A DNA stretch of 26,641 bases, from assembly GCA_026702635.1 (NCBI GenBank), contig JAPPBZ010000071.1, positions 1 to 26,641 of the forward strand, written 5' to 3'. Shown piece by piece: positions 23,852 to 26,641 of the stretch. The notes below the pieces were generated by a model. That model was not told the DNA's origin, ran no database searches, and saw only the letters and a program-made list of their open reading frames with translations. Numbering within the stretch: the stretch's first letter is position 1; each line of letters begins with the position of its first letter. Source of the stretch: Bacteroidota bacterium (GTDB lineage: Bacteria; Bacteroidota; Rhodothermia; Rhodothermales; Bin80). The position numbers and the translations under genes were made by a program.

Positions 23852-25354
23852 ATGTCACAGATAAAAAATTTCAACCGACGCGAATTTATCGCAACCACTA
23901 CCGGGGCTGCATCCGTTGCTGCGATACTTCCCCGGCAAGTTTTTGGCGGACCGGGCCGCACTGCTCCCAGCGACCGCGTCAACGTCGCACTGATCGGCTG
24001 CGGAACCCAGGCCTTACGCCAACTGATGGGCGATTGGTTGCCGAGGGAAGATCTCAATTTGGTTGCAATCTGTGATCCCAATACAGACTCGGAGGATTAT
24101 CGCGACTGGAGCCCGCATGGCCTCCGCAATTCAATACGTGAATTTCTTGGTAATCCCAACTGGGGATCTGAAACCGGCATTCGGGCCGGGCTTATGGCCG
24201 CGAAGGAGATGATTGAGGGGTATTATGCGAACGAGCGTGGGCAGGGTGATTGGGAAGGTCTAAAGCTTTATGCGGATTACAGAGAGATGTTGGCTGAATC
24301 TGAGGGCATTGATGCCATCATTGACATGACACCTGAGCATCTTCATGGGGTGGTGAATATTGCGGGAATGAAGGCAGGCAAGGCGGTGATTTCCCATAAG
24401 GTACTCGCCAATACGCTGCATGAAGTGCATCACACCGTTCGAAATGCCAAAGAAACTGGTGTGACCACCCATCTTATGGCATGGAACAATGATCCGGCGC
24501 TTTATCAGTTATGGGAATGGCTGGATCAGGGAGTGATCGGGAAGGTGAAAGAGGTGCATAATTGGTCGAATCGCCCTATATGGCCTCAAGGATGGATCGA
24601 AAATCCCAAAGAGGAGATGGCCGTCCCCGATGGTATGAATTGGGACCTATGGCTGGGATGTGTGCCTGATCGTCCCTACCACATTGATTATACCCATGCA
24701 CTGTTCCGGGGATGGTTTGAATTTGGCAGTGGTTGCCTGGGGGATATGGGACAATACAGTTTATGGAGGACCTACCGGATGTTGAATCCAGGCCCAGTGG
24801 TTCGTGTGGAGTCCAATGCTGCCACTGGGGCAACCATTGTGGGGAATCAAAGTCAGTGGCGTCGTTCGGAAGTCGCGTTTCCGACGGCAAGCACAGTGCA
24901 TTTTGAGCATCAGGACTTGGATATTTTCTGGTATGACGGTGGTATGAAGCCACGCGTAGCTAAGGGATTATTAGCATCCGGTGAGCGGCTCCCCAATCAG
25001 GGAGTACTGTACGTGGGAGAATATGGGACGATCCTCGGGAATTTTCTTGGGACCAATTTTCGACTTCTGCCCGAAAGCAGAATGACTGCCCTGCAGGGAT
25101 CCTTGCCAGCGAGCAGGTCTGCAGAGGAGGTGAAAAATTCTGTGGATGAGTATATGGACGCAATACGGGAGGGCAAGCAAAGCCGGGGGAGCTTTATAAA
25201 CATTGCAGACCTCGCCGAAGCGACCTGTTTGGCAACCATTGCGCTGCGTACCGGGGAGCAGATTACCTGGGATGCCGAGAACATGAAAGTGCTCAGTGAC
25301 AATGTTACGCATGAGTTCATGACCCGTGAGTATCGTGACGGGTGGGCGGTATAG
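23852..25354 (+). CDS. Tat-exported Gfo/Idh/MocA-family oxidoreductase
   Basis: A 500-residue NAD(P)-dependent sugar oxidoreductase. The N-terminus NRREFIATTTGAASVAAI (8-25) is a twin-arginine signal (RRxF, then a hydrophobic stretch), so the folded, cofactor-loaded enzyme is predicted to be exported. The Rossmann domain begins VNVALIGCGTQA (43-54), with ICDPN at 73-77. The usual EKP cofactor/catalytic motif reads SHK (181-183), and Lys183 is kept. FGSGCLGDMGQYSLW in the second half matches the GDMG(C/H) segment of the C-terminal domain. The substrate is unknown; exported members in Bacteroidota and Planctomycetota act on glycans or polyols. It is divergent from the GH32 gene, suggesting but not proving a shared role in sugar use. 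Confidence 0.88.
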   Translation: MSQIKNFNRREFIATTTGAASVAAILPRQVFGGPGRTAPSDRVNVALIGCGTQALRQLMGDWLPREDLNLVAICDPNTDSEDYRDWSPHGLRNSIREFLGNPNWGSETGIRAGLMAAKEMIEGYYANERGQGDWEGLKLYADYREMLAESEGIDAIIDMTPEHLHGVVNIAGMKAGKAVISHKVLANTLHEVHHTVRNAKETGVTTHLMAWNNDPALYQLWEWLDQGVIGKVKEVHNWSNRPIWPQGWIENPKEEMAVPDGMNWDLWLGCVPDRPYHIDYTHALFRGWFEFGSGCLGDMGQYSLWRTYRMLNPGPVVRVESNAATGATIVGNQSQWRRSEVAFPTASTVHFEHQDLDIFWYDGGMKPRVAKGLLASGERLPNQGVLYVGEYGTILGNFLGTNFRLLPESRMTALQGSLPASRSAEEVKNSVDEYMDAIREGKQSRGSFINIADLAEATCLATIALRTGEQITWDAENMKVLSDNVTHEFMTREYRDGWAV

Positions 25355-25454
25355 GAGGGGTCAGCTCCTCAGATTCGTGACTGAATTATTCTCGGAATCG
25401 ACGCCCTCAGGGAGGTAATCGAGTCTGTCGATGACAAGACATGTAATCAATCTC

Positions 25455-26641
25455 TCAGGCTCTCATCAGTGAGTCCGTCTTTGCTTGTCGCCGTAACGAG
25501 TGGCTTTTCCACAGGTAGTAGATTACCGGGATAACGATGAGTGTCAGAATTGTCGAAGAAATCATTCCTCCTACCATTGGGGCCACAATACGCTTCATCA
25601 TTTCTGAACCTGTGCCAGTGCCCCACAGGATGGGTAACAGTCCGGCCATGATGGTAATGACAGTCATCATCTTGGGCCGTACACGATCAACGGCACCTGC
25701 AATGATGGCATTGTAGAGATCCTTCAGCGAATTCATTTTTCCCTGCGACAGCCTTTCCCCGTAGGCCTGATTCAGGTAGATCAGCATAACCACTCCCGTT
25801 TCAGCGGCGACACCCGCAAGGGCGATAAAGCCTACCCCAACTGCAACACTGAGATGGTAGTCCAGTGCGTAAAGTAACCAGATTCCGCCAACGACCGAAA
25901 ACGGTAAGGACGGCATCACGATCAGACTTGCAGTGACATTTCTAAAGGTCAGGTAAAGCAGCACAAAGATGACGAGCAGGGTGATGGGAACGACCAATTG
26001 AAGGCGCTGCCGTGCACGTTCGATATACTCATATTGACCACTCCAAACAATGCTGTATCCTTCAGGGAAAGTTATCTGCTCATTGATGGCCGTACGGGCA
26101 TGGTTCACATACGTACCCACGTCAGTATCACGAATGTCTACGTAAACCCAGGATGTCTTACGCGCGTTCTCACTCTTGATCACCGGTGGCCCCTTAACAA
26201 TACTGAAATCAGCCACATAACTAAGCGGAATCTGGGCACCCGTGGGTGTTGGAATCAGAACCCGATTCAGTGCTGGCAAATTGTCGCGCAGTTCCCGGCT
26301 GTAGCGAACGTTGACTGGGTACCGCTCCAGACCCTCAACGGTCTGCGTAATGTTCATCCCTCCGATGGCCGACATGATCACGTCCTGTACGTCGCCCACG
26401 GTGAGCCCGTATCGAGCAGCCTCTTCACGGTTGATCCTATAATCGAGAAAGTTGCCTCCAACAGCTTTGTCCGGGAATGCACTCAACGTACCAGGAATCG
26501 TCTGCACCACGGCAGCAACCTGTTGGCTGAGGTCCGAAAGTACCGTCAAGTCCGGTCCCATGAGCTTGATGCCCACGGGGGTTTTGATTCCCGTTGAGAG
26601 CATGTCAATGCGGGTCTTGATGGGCATTGTCCATGCGTTTG
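25455..26641 (-). CDS. Heavy-metal RND efflux pump, CusA/CzcA family, C-terminal part (runs off right edge)
   Basis: 395 codons are present; the 5' part lies beyond the right edge. The frame continues through the last ATG (26627) as NAWTMPIKTRIDM, the conserved CusA/CzcA block PIRTRIDML. Next come the second periplasmic porter segment (RYGLTVGDVQ, IMSAIGGMNI, TVEGLERYPVNVRYSRE) and PTPTGAQIPL, then KSENARKTSWVYVDI. Five membrane segments follow, corresponding to TM8-12, including ALAGVAAETGVVMLIYL with the membrane glutamate, and MAGLLPILWGTGTGSEMM. These pumps span the inner membrane and, with a periplasmic adaptor and outer-membrane channel, export Cu(I), Ag(I) or Zn/Co/Cd. The motifs look closer to CusA than CzcA, but the metal cannot be fixed. 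The stop is intact. Partner genes are not in the window. Confidence 0.93.
   Translation of the reverse strand, partial: NAWTMPIKTRIDMLSTGIKTPVGIKLMGPDLTVLSDLSQQVAAVVQTIPGTLSAFPDKAVGGNFLDYRINREEAARYGLTVGDVQDVIMSAIGGMNITQTVEGLERYPVNVRYSRELRDNLPALNRVLIPTPTGAQIPLSYVADFSIVKGPPVIKSENARKTSWVYVDIRDTDVGTYVNHARTAINEQITFPEGYSIVWSGQYEYIERARQRLQLVVPITLLVIFVLLYLTFRNVTASLIVMPSLPFSVVGGIWLLYALDYHLSVAVGVGFIALAGVAAETGVVMLIYLNQAYGERLSQGKMNSLKDLYNAIIAGAVDRVRPKMMTVITIMAGLLPILWGTGTGSEMMKRIVAPMVGGMISSTILTLIVIPVIYYLWKSHSLRRQAKTDSLMRA

Noticed and set aside
25353..25369. AGGAG/CTCCT hairpin at the Gfo/Idh/MocA stop codon as a terminator
   Set aside because: Only 5 bp with no T-run after it; too weak to call.
25998..26597. 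199-codon plus-strand frame
   Set aside because: Antisense shadow of the CusA/CzcA-type pump coding region.

Overview
The window looks like an ordinary chromosomal stretch of a Gram-negative bacterium, most likely Bacteroidota/Rhodothermota-like and probably marine. Three observations point that way: lipoproteins with a short signal and lipobox (a 6-bladed beta-propeller type, a thioredoxin type and a small sugar-lipoprotein-like type), a very large secreted VPS10/Asp-box protein, and Shine-Dalgarno sequences that are weak or absent before nearly every gene. Base composition looks near 50% GC and fairly even. The lineage call is inference. I see no rRNA, tRNA, CRISPR array, insertion sequence, integrase or phage gene.

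Layout. 1-458 (minus) is the N-terminal part of a squalene/phytoene-synthase family enzyme that runs off the left edge and starts at GTG. 459-909 is non-coding. 910-4007 (plus) holds a beta-propeller lipoprotein, prmC and a carbon-nitrogen hydrolase. 4004-5688 (minus) is a two-gene unit in which a family-4-like glycosyltransferase is followed by a thioredoxin-like lipoprotein with a 4-base ATGA overlap. 5748-13695 (plus) is a tight five-gene run: acyltransferase, HtrA-type protease, aroC, valS and an O-carbamoyltransferase.

From 13784 to the right edge, nine genes alternate strand strictly: MoeB-rhodanese (-), YceI-like (+), VPS10/Asp-box giant (-), LCM-type methyltransferase (+), Nit-type amidase (-), small lipoprotein (+), GH32 fructosidase (-), Tat-exported Gfo/Idh/MocA oxidoreductase (+) and a CusA/CzcA efflux pump C-terminal part (-, runs off the right edge). 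Each is therefore probably its own transcription unit.

Functionally the window mixes housekeeping genes (release-factor methylation, shikimate pathway, valyl-tRNA charging, sulfur-carrier activation, phospholipid acylation, envelope proteolysis) with secreted or envelope functions (fructan hydrolysis, propeller lipoproteins, metal efflux). I did not find a clear new defence, mobile or biosynthetic system. The points most worth checking are the altered KMSKS motif in ValRS, the carbamoyltransferase translationally coupled to valS, the ten-gene alternating-strand run, and several strong palindromes or stem-loops, notably 369-386, 4010-4043, 15124-15163 and 18484-18499.
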